A stretch of 27,772 bases of DNA from a virus. A program made the position numbers and the translations under genes. The stretch's first letter is position 1; each line of letters begins with the position of its first letter. The stretch spans positions 1-27,772 of the IMG/VR virus record IMGVR_UViG_3300010412_000066; one strand, written 5' to 3'. The notes beneath the pieces were generated by a model that was not told the origin of the DNA, made no database searches, and worked only from the letters and a program-made list of their open reading frames with translations. Shown here in pieces: positions 9,250-16,781 of this stretch.

Positions 9250-12198
9250 ATGCTTATTAAAACAGGCGAAGCGGCTACTCCACAGCTAACCGTTATCAAT
9301 GCCGATGACGCTCTGAATAATCAGGCGATATCAGAGCGTTTCAGTGCGCTCGTTGAGAAGATAAAGTCTGTTGATGCTTCTGGCGGAGTACCGGTAGCCC
9401 CTTTCAAAAGCGATGATTTCCTCTACTTTAGAACGGCCATTATGCACGCCGCAGAAAAGTCCAATCTAGACGATAAAGGTGAAGTAGTAGGCGATGGCAA
9501 GTTCTTAGTAGAAAAGACAGCAGGAGACAAAGAAGTATGGAAGTGGGTATCCGATAAGGGCATTCATCCGTACATGAACTCAAACGGGGACATCTTCCCT
9601 GAAGACGAGCTAGTAAGGGCAGCTCCTACTTGGATTGGTAAGGGATTATATTGTAATCACCAGTCTTCCGACGTAGAGAAGCTGAGGGGAATTATTATTG
9701 ATACTCAGTACGATCCAAAGTCTAAAGCGCTATGGGCGTTAGTAGCTTTGGATAGGAAGAATTTCCCCATTTTGGCATCGCAAGTACAAAACGGTACCAT
9801 CCGCAATGTATCTATGGGCACCGCAGTAAAGCGGTCGTTTTGTACTCTGTGCGGCAATGAGGCGGTTATAGAAGCTGATTACTGTCCACACATTAAAGGC
9901 GGCATGAAGAATAAGATTGTGGACAATGGAACCGGCCGCAAGATTTTAGTTGGTGAAATTAACGTCGGTCTGAATGGGGTAGAGCTGTCCCTCGTATCCA
10001 TTCCAGCCGACGGTCAGGCGACTATAAGACACGTCTATGCCAGTCTTCAGTCGCAGTTCGACCAGATAAGAAAGGAAATCGACGACAACGGAACTAGTGG
10101 CGTTAAAGAGGCCACCCTTAAAGATATCAAGGAGACCCTGGACGCCGTGAAAGTTGCGATAGCACAGAAAGGCGATAATGAGATTATAGGAGGAACTTCT
10201 ATGGATAACAATTTGGAAAAGAGAGCTGCCGAGAGGCGCAAGGCGCTTTTGGCATATTTCCAGGGAACCGAGGAGCCCAAGCCTGGGCAGACTCAGTATC
10301 CCCCAGACCCGACAGAAATGCAGCTCAGAGACAAAGAGCTGGCTAAGGCCAAGAAAGAAGAGAATGAGACCGCCCCCAAGATGGGTGACAAGGGTACCGA
10401 TCAGAAGGTGCGTGAAGAGCAGCAGCGTGTAGTGGCTGAGCGCAAGGCAGAGCGCGAGCGCGTTCGTCAGGCTTACATGCAGGGCACTGAGGAGCCCAAG
10501 TCTCCTACTACCTATCCTCCAGACTCCATGGAGCAGGATCTTCGCAAGAAGGATGAGGCCAAGTTTACCTCTGAGGCTCGCGAGACTGGTGTTAAGCCCA
10601 CTGGTATGGCTGGTGATGATGAGACCATCAAGAAGAAGCTACAGCGTGCCAATTACATTGGTGCTAGGTTTACTTATGCCAAGAGCGAGGCTGGCGATGT
10701 AGACGCCGCCAACTCCTATTGGACTGTGTACGCCACCGATGAGGTAGATGCTCCGTTTAGTGATGATTCCGCTATCATGAAGGTAACTGCTGGTCAGGCG
10801 TATGGTTCCGATCTTCATAAGATTGCTTGCGACGAGGACGGTAATGAGGATCCCAATGGTCGTACTAACTGGGCATTTATGGCCAGCAAAGAGTACGGTC
10901 AGCAACTGATCGAGTTCATTAAGGCTAAGGGCGCTGACTATGCCATCGCTCAGTTTAAGAAGGTGGCTGAGATGCCTATGCCTGGCGCTACCGAGGGTCT
11001 TGGCGCAGAGCAGTCTGGTGCTGCCGAAGAGCCTCCTGCTGGTATCGAGGCTGGCCTTGGTGAGGAGCTTGGTGAGAAGACTGAGGAGTTCCCAGAGGAG
11101 CCCGGAGCGGATAAGTCCAAGGTAATGGAGCTCTTCGATGAGTTCGGTAAGGCCTTGAAAGAGTTTGTTGGCGGTGAAGAGCCGTTGACGGATGAGGATG
11201 CCGAGGCAGTCGATTCTGCTATCGAGGGAGCTGGCGAGGCCCCAGAGGCTCTTACTAATCCTCTCGCCCCGCCAGAAGAGAAGGAAGAGGCTATCGAGGG
11301 TCTTCCCAAGCCTGCATACGAGAAGATTGTCCAGTTTGTAAAGTATGCCAGGAAGAAGAAGGAAGACAAGAAGGAAGAGAAGGGTAAGAAGGAAGACAAG
11401 AAGGAAGAGAAGGGTAAGAAGGAAGACAAGAAGGAAGAAAAAGGTAAGAAGGAAGACAAGAAGGAAGAGAAGGCTGGGCCCAAGAAGGGTGTTTGCAAGG
11501 GCTGCGGTAAGCCTAACTTCCTTTGCAAGTGCAAAGATAAAGGTGCGGAGGCTGATATGGGTAATACTAAGATCGCAGAGCCTACGGGCAATGAGGTTAA
11601 GGACATTGCTGCTCCCGCCAACAACAGTGGCAAGCTAACTTCGCCCTCTGGCAATGAGATCAAGGATATCCCAGATGTCGTTGCTCCGTATCTCTCCGAT
11701 TCAGTAGAGAGTGATAATGTTGGCGGTCAGGATATGAAGGTCGAGTCTGTGACCGAGCAGCACAATAAGGATTTGGCTGCTGCCACTTCTAATCCTACTG
11801 GCGCCGAGGTTTCCGAGCAGAAGGCTGCTTCCGAGCAGTTCGCTGCTAAGGTCGGCGAGGCTATTACCGCAGAGGCACTTGAGCAGGCCAAGAACGTTGC
11901 GGTTGCCAAGATGAAGACTGCCTATGAGCTGGCTTCTGAGATGGCTGAGAAGGGCTATATCGGCGAGAACGATATCAAGTCAAAGGCTGAGGAATTCTAT
12001 GCTATGTCGGATGAGGCATTTAATTCCGTCAAGCGCGTTGTAGCTGGATTCCAGAGTGTGAAGAATGAGACCGTTAAGACTGCCAGTGCAGTTGCTTCTT
12101 TGGGCAACATCATCGGCGATCGCACTCTTCCATCTAAGGCGAGCGACAGCAAGACACTCGTCGATCATTTGTCTGACCCTAAGTTTGGGTGGCACTAA
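9250..12198 (+). CDS. Prohead maturation protease fused to scaffold
   Basis: This 982-residue fusion begins with a serine protease domain (about residues 90-265) of the phage prohead protease type. H137 (YCNH) and S188 (NVSMG) are the likely catalytic pair, and ELSLVSIPADGQATI is the conserved closing strand. A possible metal site (C198, C201, C212, H214) is inserted after the serine motif. From about residue 318 onward the protein becomes long, charged and scaffold-like, with two ~32-residue repeats, a globular segment near residues 460-575, acidic linkers, a Lys/Glu decapeptide repeat, a Cys knuckle (CKGCGKPNFLCKC) and a helical C-terminus. The protease would remove scaffold and trim capsid proteins during maturation. 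An internal start at 10201 probably also yields scaffold alone. A weak GAGAG site precedes the ATG. Confidence 0.88.
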   Translation: MLIKTGEAATPQLTVINADDALNNQAISERFSALVEKIKSVDASGGVPVAPFKSDDFLYFRTAIMHAAEKSNLDDKGEVVGDGKFLVEKTAGDKEVWKWVSDKGIHPYMNSNGDIFPEDELVRAAPTWIGKGLYCNHQSSDVEKLRGIIIDTQYDPKSKALWALVALDRKNFPILASQVQNGTIRNVSMGTAVKRSFCTLCGNEAVIEADYCPHIKGGMKNKIVDNGTGRKILVGEINVGLNGVELSLVSIPADGQATIRHVYASLQSQFDQIRKEIDDNGTSGVKEATLKDIKETLDAVKVAIAQKGDNEIIGGTSMDNNLEKRAAERRKALLAYFQGTEEPKPGQTQYPPDPTEMQLRDKELAKAKKEENETAPKMGDKGTDQKVREEQQRVVAERKAERERVRQAYMQGTEEPKSPTTYPPDSMEQDLRKKDEAKFTSEARETGVKPTGMAGDDETIKKKLQRANYIGARFTYAKSEAGDVDAANSYWTVYATDEVDAPFSDDSAIMKVTAGQAYGSDLHKIACDEDGNEDPNGRTNWAFMASKEYGQQLIEFIKAKGADYAIAQFKKVAEMPMPGATEGLGAEQSGAAEEPPAGIEAGLGEELGEKTEEFPEEPGADKSKVMELFDEFGKALKEFVGGEEPLTDEDAEAVDSAIEGAGEAPEALTNPLAPPEEKEEAIEGLPKPAYEKIVQFVKYARKKKEDKKEEKGKKEDKKEEKGKKEDKKEEKGKKEDKKEEKAGPKKGVCKGCGKPNFLCKCKDKGAEADMGNTKIAEPTGNEVKDIAAPANNSGKLTSPSGNEIKDIPDVVAPYLSDSVESDNVGGQDMKVESVTEQHNKDLAAATSNPTGAEVSEQKAASEQFAAKVGEAITAEALEQAKNVAVAKMKTAYELASEMAEKGYIGENDIKSKAEEFYAMSDEAFNSVKRVVAGFQSVKNETVKTASAVASLGNIIGDRTLPSKASDSKTLVDHLSDPKFGWH
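10201..12198 (+). CDS. Nested in-frame scaffold protein (internal start)
   Basis: The ATG at 10201 (residue 318 of the fusion, MDNNLEKRAAERRKA) has a near-ideal AGGAGG at 10188-10193, seven bases upstream. It falls exactly where the protease domain ends and the charged scaffold begins. The product would be 665 residues. The codon use supports separate high-level translation: soon after this point arginine is mostly CGT/CGC and Glu/Lys mostly GAG/AAG, unlike the protease half. A protease gene with a scaffold nested in frame is the arrangement known from lambda C/Nu3. Expression from this start is an inference. Confidence 0.72.
   Translation: MDNNLEKRAAERRKALLAYFQGTEEPKPGQTQYPPDPTEMQLRDKELAKAKKEENETAPKMGDKGTDQKVREEQQRVVAERKAERERVRQAYMQGTEEPKSPTTYPPDSMEQDLRKKDEAKFTSEARETGVKPTGMAGDDETIKKKLQRANYIGARFTYAKSEAGDVDAANSYWTVYATDEVDAPFSDDSAIMKVTAGQAYGSDLHKIACDEDGNEDPNGRTNWAFMASKEYGQQLIEFIKAKGADYAIAQFKKVAEMPMPGATEGLGAEQSGAAEEPPAGIEAGLGEELGEKTEEFPEEPGADKSKVMELFDEFGKALKEFVGGEEPLTDEDAEAVDSAIEGAGEAPEALTNPLAPPEEKEEAIEGLPKPAYEKIVQFVKYARKKKEDKKEEKGKKEDKKEEKGKKEDKKEEKGKKEDKKEEKAGPKKGVCKGCGKPNFLCKCKDKGAEADMGNTKIAEPTGNEVKDIAAPANNSGKLTSPSGNEIKDIPDVVAPYLSDSVESDNVGGQDMKVESVTEQHNKDLAAATSNPTGAEVSEQKAASEQFAAKVGEAITAEALEQAKNVAVAKMKTAYELASEMAEKGYIGENDIKSKAEEFYAMSDEAFNSVKRVVAGFQSVKNETVKTASAVASLGNIIGDRTLPSKASDSKTLVDHLSDPKFGWH
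10252..10563 (+). repeat. Two imperfect ~32-residue repeats in the scaffold
   Basis: Bases 10252-10347 and 10471-10563 encode related segments: AYFQGTEEPK..YPPDPTEMQLR and AYMQGTEEPK..TYPPDSMEQDLR. The repeats are conserved at protein level and diverged in codons. They lie at the start of the scaffold region and may be repeated docking sites; that role is inferred. Confidence 0.75.
11356..11475 (+). repeat. 4 x 30-bp tandem repeat (KKEDKKEEKG)
   Basis: Four consecutive 30-base units encode the decapeptide KKEDKKEEKG, with the last unit ending in Ala instead of Gly. The units are nearly identical at DNA level (a few silent changes in unit 3), which suggests recent expansion by slippage. The segment should form a highly charged helix or disordered spacer just before a Cys knuckle. 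Confidence 0.92.
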
Positions 12199-12212
12199 TT
12201 AGTATAGTGGCT

Positions 12213-12240
12213 GAGGGGAGGGGCTTAAGCCCCTCCCCTC
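12213..12240 (+). terminator. Perfect 28-base GC-rich palindrome after the scaffold gene
   Basis: The sequence is a perfect inverted repeat with 12-bp arms (GAGGGGAGGGGC) and a TTAA loop, in the 63-base gap after the scaffold stop. No T-run follows, so it is not a textbook intrinsic terminator. It may act as a partial terminator, an RNA-stability element or a processing site separating high scaffold expression from the genes downstream. Confidence 0.5.
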
Positions 12241-12261
12241 TCACAACTGCGGAGGATTATA

Positions 12262-12783
12262 ATGGATCTCTTAAAAGAGCTCGTCAAATTAGCGGATGAG
12301 CTGGATAAGCAGGGCCACACAGTGCTCGCAGACAAGATTGATTCTATTGTTAAGATGGCTGCGGAGAAGAAAGAGAAGGGCATGGGCGAACCAGTACTAA
12401 AGATGAAGGTGCGCAAGTCCGACGACGATGATGGTTCATATGACGTAACTGTATATGCTCCGTCTGGCCTTTCTCCGTATGATCCCGTTGTACACGCCTA
12501 TATCAAAAAGTATGGTCCATTCGGTGAGGACGGAGTTAATCTAGATTATTGTGAAACTCTAGCCAACTCTATGCCGCATGAGCCCAACATGTTTAGATAT
12601 AGGTTGCGCGGACCATCTGGACCAGGTAAGGGTCCTGCGATTGCCCTGCCCGCCGCCGCCGCTGCACTTCCAGCTATGTTAGGCGCGGATACAGTCGAGT
12701 CTTTACTCAAGATAGCAAATGAATTAGACAGCGCCGGGGCTTTAGACCTGGCAGATAAAATTGATTCTCTTTTGAAGCAGTAG
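12262..12783 (+). CDS. Protein with the AD-ID hairpin motif at both ends
   Basis: The product is 173 residues. The start is supported by GGAGG twelve bases or fewer upstream. Residues 3-33 (LVKLADELDKQG...LADKIDSIV) and the last 27 residues (LLKIANELDSAG...LADKIDSLL) are two copies of the same two-helix motif. Between them lies a ~75-residue apparently folded domain (about residues 45-118) with mixed charged and aromatic residues, then a Pro/Ala-rich linker. A protein with the same adhesive-looking element at both ends could act as a bivalent linker between capsid-associated components. That is inference; the family is not recognised. It follows the scaffold gene after a strong hairpin. Confidence 0.82.
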   Translation: MDLLKELVKLADELDKQGHTVLADKIDSIVKMAAEKKEKGMGEPVLKMKVRKSDDDDGSYDVTVYAPSGLSPYDPVVHAYIKKYGPFGEDGVNLDYCETLANSMPHEPNMFRYRLRGPSGPGKGPAIALPAAAAALPAMLGADTVESLLKIANELDSAGALDLADKIDSLLKQ

Positions 12784-12792
12784 GGAGATGAG

Positions 12793-13494
12793 ATGATCAG
12801 ACCTTTGGATGTCGAAGGTCTGCCGAGTGGATTGTGGAGTGTAGATCCAAACTGTCAGTTTCAGCCTGGACAAATACTCGGGCTGATCTCACTCGGCGGT
12901 GAAGTATTGATGAGCGTGTCAGACGGAACGACGATCCCTCCATACGGGATCGCCGACGACGTTAAGACGGTGGCGTTTACAAAGCCTTCGTTCAATGAGC
13001 GTGTCTTTGTCGTCCCGCCACCTCAGCTAGTAGCAGATGATGGCTATGGTCATCCTCAGCTAGTGTCCCCTGTGACCACTCGTTTAAAGGCATCCAGCAT
13101 CGTTTCTTCTTCATTTAGATCAGACGTAGATGTTATTCTTCATCCAATTAACGGTGTTGTAGAATTTCCAGCATTAACTCTTCTTAACTATGATACTCTA
13201 GGCGACGGTAATATGAATGCTTTGGTGGCCGTGGTATCATATACGTACGAGATAGCCGGTATACCTGGTGACGATACTACTAGGGGTAGTGGTAAGGTGA
13301 CTGTGTGGAATAGAAGAGGTGAGTATATAACCGATCAGTTTGATACGCTAGCTACTTACCCTCTTAATGCTCCTTTGTATTGCTGCAACGGTAAGTTCAC
13401 TACCACTCCTCCGTGTGAAAATGCTCCAGTAATCGCTATGGTAACCGGTCCGCCATCAACACTTACAGCTACTTTGCAGCTGTTGTGGTTCTAG
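12793..13494 (+). CDS. Candidate capsid decoration/accessory protein (paralogue 1)
   Basis: The product is 233 residues, with a GGGAGATGAG ribosome site before the ATG. The N-terminal part (PGQILGLISLGGEVL, then IPPYGIADD) has the look of a beta-rich phage virion surface protein. Residues 165-185 (GSGKVT, then W, G-Y-TD, F-DT) match the corresponding segment of the protein encoded at 16782. Both proteins end in an aromatic-rich strand (LLWF here). The composition is beta-strand-like, with few charged helices. Two adjacent cysteines (CC) and a CxxC-like pair lie near the C-terminus. Location upstream of the capsid gene fits a decoration or head-stabilising role; this is inferred from the paralogy and context. 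Confidence 0.75.
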   Translation: MIRPLDVEGLPSGLWSVDPNCQFQPGQILGLISLGGEVLMSVSDGTTIPPYGIADDVKTVAFTKPSFNERVFVVPPPQLVADDGYGHPQLVSPVTTRLKASSIVSSSFRSDVDVILHPINGVVEFPALTLLNYDTLGDGNMNALVAVVSYTYEIAGIPGDDTTRGSGKVTVWNRRGEYITDQFDTLATYPLNAPLYCCNGKFTTTPPCENAPVIAMVTGPPSTLTATLQLLWF

Positions 13495-13503
13495 GAGATT
13501 ATT

Positions 13504-14232
13504 ATGGCTGTAGATGCTAAAAAGCTAGCAGATGCCTTGGGTATAGCGCATATCCACGCCACTAATCTTGAGGATAATGTAGTTAATAATATCTTCGAGA
13601 CTCTTCGAAAGGCAGGGTTCAAGAAGGATAGCTTGTTGGCACAGGTAAAGAGATTCGTTGAGAGATGGCTTGGTGCAGTTGCTGAAAGGGCCCCGGCGTC
13701 AAATAGTCTAGACAAGACCAGGATCACTAGAATTATTAATAACAGGGATTATAGCCCTGCGACTCTTGGTGTTCTGTTGGACCAGGCACTATCTAGTTAT
13801 TTAGACCAAGATGATTTTTTGAAGAAAGATATAGCCGCCGCTGCAACCGGAAAGGGTCCGTCTGCTGAGGCCCCAAAGCCAACCGGCGGGGACAAGTATT
13901 CTGCCAAGATCGTAGTTACCCCAGCGTTCACAGGGGTGATGTCATCTGTTCTTAGTAGAGCATTGAGCACTTTAACCACGGCCATCAATGCAGAATTGAA
14001 GACTGGTATTATGGATTTCGTTACCTTTGACAAGTTGCTTCACAAAGTTGCGGCTCAGATGTCGGACGATTCAGCAAAGATATGGGATAGTGTTATAGAC
14101 GAATGGGCCAAGCGTGGTGAGAGAAGGGCTCAGATTGTAGACGCCTTAATCAAGTTGGCTAATGAACTAGACGATCGCGGCTTCAGTAAAGAGGCTGACG
14201 CAATCGATGACATTCTTAGGAAGGGGGTTTAA
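13504..14232 (+). CDS. Helical protein with C-terminal AD-ID hairpin motif
   Basis: The product is 242 residues; AGGAG lies upstream of the ATG. It is largely helical with a disordered Ala/Pro/Gly-rich linker around residues 110-130. The last 30 residues carry a clear copy of the recurrent motif (LIKLANELDDRG, SKEADAIDDIL). The gene ends two bases before the next start, and the next protein begins with the same motif, so the two genes carry motif copies at facing ends. A TATTAATA occurs inside this gene at 13734-13741. No known family is recognised; a virion assembly role is suggested by context. Confidence 0.8.
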   Translation: MAVDAKKLADALGIAHIHATNLEDNVVNNIFETLRKAGFKKDSLLAQVKRFVERWLGAVAERAPASNSLDKTRITRIINNRDYSPATLGVLLDQALSSYLDQDDFLKKDIAAAATGKGPSAEAPKPTGGDKYSAKIVVTPAFTGVMSSVLSRALSTLTTAINAELKTGIMDFVTFDKLLHKVAAQMSDDSAKIWDSVIDEWAKRGERRAQIVDALIKLANELDDRGFSKEADAIDDILRKGV

Positions 14233-14234
14233 TT

Positions 14235-16184
14235 ATGGCTCAAAGGGGCAATACTGCAGACTACGCAGACGCATTCGTGGAGCTATATAAAATAGCTGCC
14301 ATGCTAGATGTATGGGATAAGTGCAGGGAGGCTGAAGTCTTAACTGCCATATTGCATGACGACAACGATAAGTTGAAAAACTTATCTGTCAACAAGGCAG
14401 AGATGCTAGCGCTTCACAGCGAGATAATGTCTGCGTTAAAAGATGCCAACTGCCCCGATGGTGTCGTTTATGCGGTAGACGAGATCTTCAAAACCCCCCT
14501 TTCTACAGTAGGAGTCAAAGTAGGTCATCGTAAGTTGGCCGCGAAGACAAAGAAAAAGGAAGAGACGACCGTTGAAAAACTAAGTAGGGAAGTGAGTGAG
14601 AGGCCTAGAGAGTTGACCAGGCCGACCGAGACAGCTAAAATTAAACCAAAGCCGCCGGTTCCTTTCAGAACCAATCTGGATTACGGTGAGCCGATTCCTA
14701 AGTCTGAGACTTCAAGTGAGTATTTTGCCAAGCTTAATTTATCTTCCATGCCGGCCGAAGAACCACCAAAGACTGGTTATGACGGGCTGAACGATCTCTA
14801 TTCCAGAAAGCCAAATGAAGATGTAAATAAAAAGCGTTTCAGGCAGACTTCTCAGGGCCATAAAGAAGAGGGCGTACTCATAGTACCGGCGTATATGAAC
14901 AACGGCATTATGTACCGTGGCGATATGGTGCATATTATCTTAGAGAACATTGCTCGTCGCGATACCACCGGTTTATCTGTTTACGTCGGCGCCGTTCCTC
15001 TTAACAAAGAAGAGCTAAATAACATAGGCGACCTAGCTATGCGTCTCGTTATGAAGGATAACGATATGGTCGCGCAGAAGCTATCTGGTATTATCTTCTC
15101 ATCCATATACAAAATGGCATCAGACATGGATGCTGATCAAATTATGAAGCTACAAAAGACTGCGTATAATAACAATGCATTCGAGTCTTATGGCCAGGTT
15201 GACAGAGAAGTTCTTTATCCTGTCAGGCCAGAGTCTAATATTTTACAGTATGCTCATGATGATAAAATGATAAGCATCGATAGGCGCAGTCTATCAGGCG
15301 TTATTATGAGAGCAGACGTTAAAAACAAAGTGCTTACTAGACTATCTCTACAGCGTCCATTGGGAAAGACGGCTACAGAGTTGAAGGTTTATTACATCAA
15401 AATGATAGAGGCCGGCGGTGCGTACAAAGCAGCCCGTTTTAAGAAAGCCGTCAAAGAACTGTACAACGTTGATTGTGGCGAGTTAGATGACAAGATTATT
15501 GATATGGCCCATGAGAAGTCTGTTAAATTAGAAGATATTGAGAATGCCCTTTTCCCCACGCTCGATCATCAGCAGCAGATAGACGTTGATGCTGCTACCT
15601 CTCGTCCAGTAGGTGAGGTAAGTGATTCTCCAGTTCGTTTTGCATTTATTGATCGTGCCATTCTAATGGACAGGTATGTAACTGCAAAGCGTGAAAAGCA
15701 GAATACAGGAGATGAGGATTCAGACGATGGTGGTGAGGTACGAGAGAAATTCTTAGAGCTCCTCGGACCAGAATGTCCTCACGGGCAGCATGAAATTGAT
15801 GAGGAGTCAGAGGATGTTGGATCAGTCATCCCAGAGGGTGTACAGGTAGTCGAGCTGGGTGGGCCTAAGAGTAAGGAAGAGTCCAAGAATGTTTCCGTTA
15901 ATGTAAATACAGATCCGGACACAGGTAGGGTGAAGGTGTATCTTAATGGCTCTTTGGATAAGGAATTTGGTTCGATGGAAGAGGCCATTGAGTGGGCTAG
16001 TAAAGTGAGCCAGATCTTTAATAATGTGCTGGACTCATCTTCTAATGTGGTTGCATCTATAAGGTTCTCCGAGCTTTCTAAGCTTGCAACTGTATACAAT
16101 GGGTTCGTTTCATATCTAGTGAAGGTTGCGACATTCTCTCATAACATTAAAGAGATGTTGGGGTTGTTAAATGACATTGCATAA
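14235..16184 (+). CDS. Large unrecognised head-region protein with N-terminal hairpin motif
   Basis: The product is 649 residues. Residues 11-40 (DAFVELYKIAAMLDVWDKC, then REAEVLTAIL) match the recurrent motif. Residues 12-24 also align without gaps to the same residue numbers of the major capsid protein. A Lys/Pro-rich linker follows (about residues 105-150), then a mainly helical folded region (about residues 220-490). A strongly acidic segment with ECPHGQH (about residues 490-530) leads to a small alpha/beta segment near residues 555-590 and a helical C-terminus. It overlaps the next gene by 14 bases. The family is not recognised; a structural or scaffold-associated role is likely from context. 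Confidence 0.82.
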   Translation: MAQRGNTADYADAFVELYKIAAMLDVWDKCREAEVLTAILHDDNDKLKNLSVNKAEMLALHSEIMSALKDANCPDGVVYAVDEIFKTPLSTVGVKVGHRKLAAKTKKKEETTVEKLSREVSERPRELTRPTETAKIKPKPPVPFRTNLDYGEPIPKSETSSEYFAKLNLSSMPAEEPPKTGYDGLNDLYSRKPNEDVNKKRFRQTSQGHKEEGVLIVPAYMNNGIMYRGDMVHIILENIARRDTTGLSVYVGAVPLNKEELNNIGDLAMRLVMKDNDMVAQKLSGIIFSSIYKMASDMDADQIMKLQKTAYNNNAFESYGQVDREVLYPVRPESNILQYAHDDKMISIDRRSLSGVIMRADVKNKVLTRLSLQRPLGKTATELKVYYIKMIEAGGAYKAARFKKAVKELYNVDCGELDDKIIDMAHEKSVKLEDIENALFPTLDHQQQIDVDAATSRPVGEVSDSPVRFAFIDRAILMDRYVTAKREKQNTGDEDSDDGGEVREKFLELLGPECPHGQHEIDEESEDVGSVIPEGVQVVELGGPKSKEESKNVSVNVNTDPDTGRVKVYLNGSLDKEFGSMEEAIEWASKVSQIFNNVLDSSSNVVASIRFSELSKLATVYNGFVSYLVKVATFSHNIKEMLGLLNDIA

Positions 16185-16698
16185 GACCACGTCATCCCAA
16201 ATAGAGCGTGTGATATGCGGTGAGGAAGTAGAGGGTGGCAGTTATTTAGAGGAACCCAAAGAGCCAGGACTGCCAGGTATTTATGGCGAGATACGCGCAG
16301 TATACGCCATGTCAGTTAAGTATTCTGAAAATGTCGAAGTCTTTATCAAGCTAACAGAATCCATAAAAACAATTGTCGACCCACATATCAGAGCGGCCAT
16401 CTTAGAAAATATAAGCAGCGTTTTGAGCGAGATAGGTGTGTTGGCATCCCAAATCTTCCAGTCGGACGATGACATTCTAAAGGCGTCTGAGGTTGTTATC
16501 TCGGACAATATCATGTTGCCGACTATCAAATTGAGAAAAGCTGTAGTGGCTATGAAGCAGGAAGGCGGGGTTAGGCCCGCAGCCTTAGATAGGGCCGTAG
16601 CGATGATAGACAAGCTAATGGACGCTATGGATGTAAAGACACTCGGTATCGACGGTGACGCTCAGTATTCCGTCGTGGACAGAGATAGCACTAATTAG
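16171..16698 (+). CDS. Unrecognised helical protein
   Basis: The product is 175 residues. The ATG at 16171 lies inside the end of the preceding gene and has only a weak GGGG-type ribosome site, so translation is probably coupled. The N-terminal ~40 residues are polar and Pro/Gly-containing; the rest is amphipathic helices with regularly spaced hydrophobic residues, ending in a short polar tail. No motif or metal site is seen. It is the last gene before the 83-base gap preceding the capsid genes. Confidence 0.75.
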   Translation: MTLHKTTSSQIERVICGEEVEGGSYLEEPKEPGLPGIYGEIRAVYAMSVKYSENVEVFIKLTESIKTIVDPHIRAAILENISSVLSEIGVLASQIFQSDDDILKASEVVISDNIMLPTIKLRKAVVAMKQEGGVRPAALDRAVAMIDKLMDAMDVKTLGIDGDAQYSVVDRDSTN

Positions 16699-16705
16699 TG
16701 TTATC

Positions 16706-16713
16706 TATTAATA
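16706..16713 (+). promoter_or_regulatory. CTATTAATA element, candidate promoter for the capsid genes
   Basis: TATTAATA, preceded by C, sits near the start of the 83-base gap upstream of the two genes expected to be expressed most strongly. The distance from its end to the ATG at 16782 is 68 bases. The function is inferred from recurrence of the element in other gaps. Confidence 0.42.
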
Positions 16714-16734
16714 CTTTATGTTGTGTGTGATTTT

Positions 16735-16756
16735 GGGGATCACTTTGTTGATTCCC
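16735..16756 (+). promoter_or_regulatory. Leader hairpin before the capsid accessory gene
   Basis: GGGGATCA (16735-16742) pairs with TGATTCCC (16749-16756), giving an 8-bp stem with one G-U pair and a 6-base loop. It precedes a very strong ribosome site, AAAGGAGG at 16767-16774. It may stabilise the 5' end of the capsid transcript. Confidence 0.4.
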
Positions 16757-16781
16757 GGACTATTTCAAAGGAGGCAAACAC

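Noticed and set aside
10950-11663. Minus-strand 237-residue ORF opposite the scaffold
   Set aside because: It is the antisense reading of GAG/AAG-rich scaffold codons (Ser/Leu/Phe repeats), with no ribosome site or family resemblance.
13734-13741. TATTAATA inside the 242-residue protein gene as a promoter
   Set aside because: It lies mid-gene with no start nearby and lacks the leading C of the intergenic copies; counted for frequency but not called as a feature.
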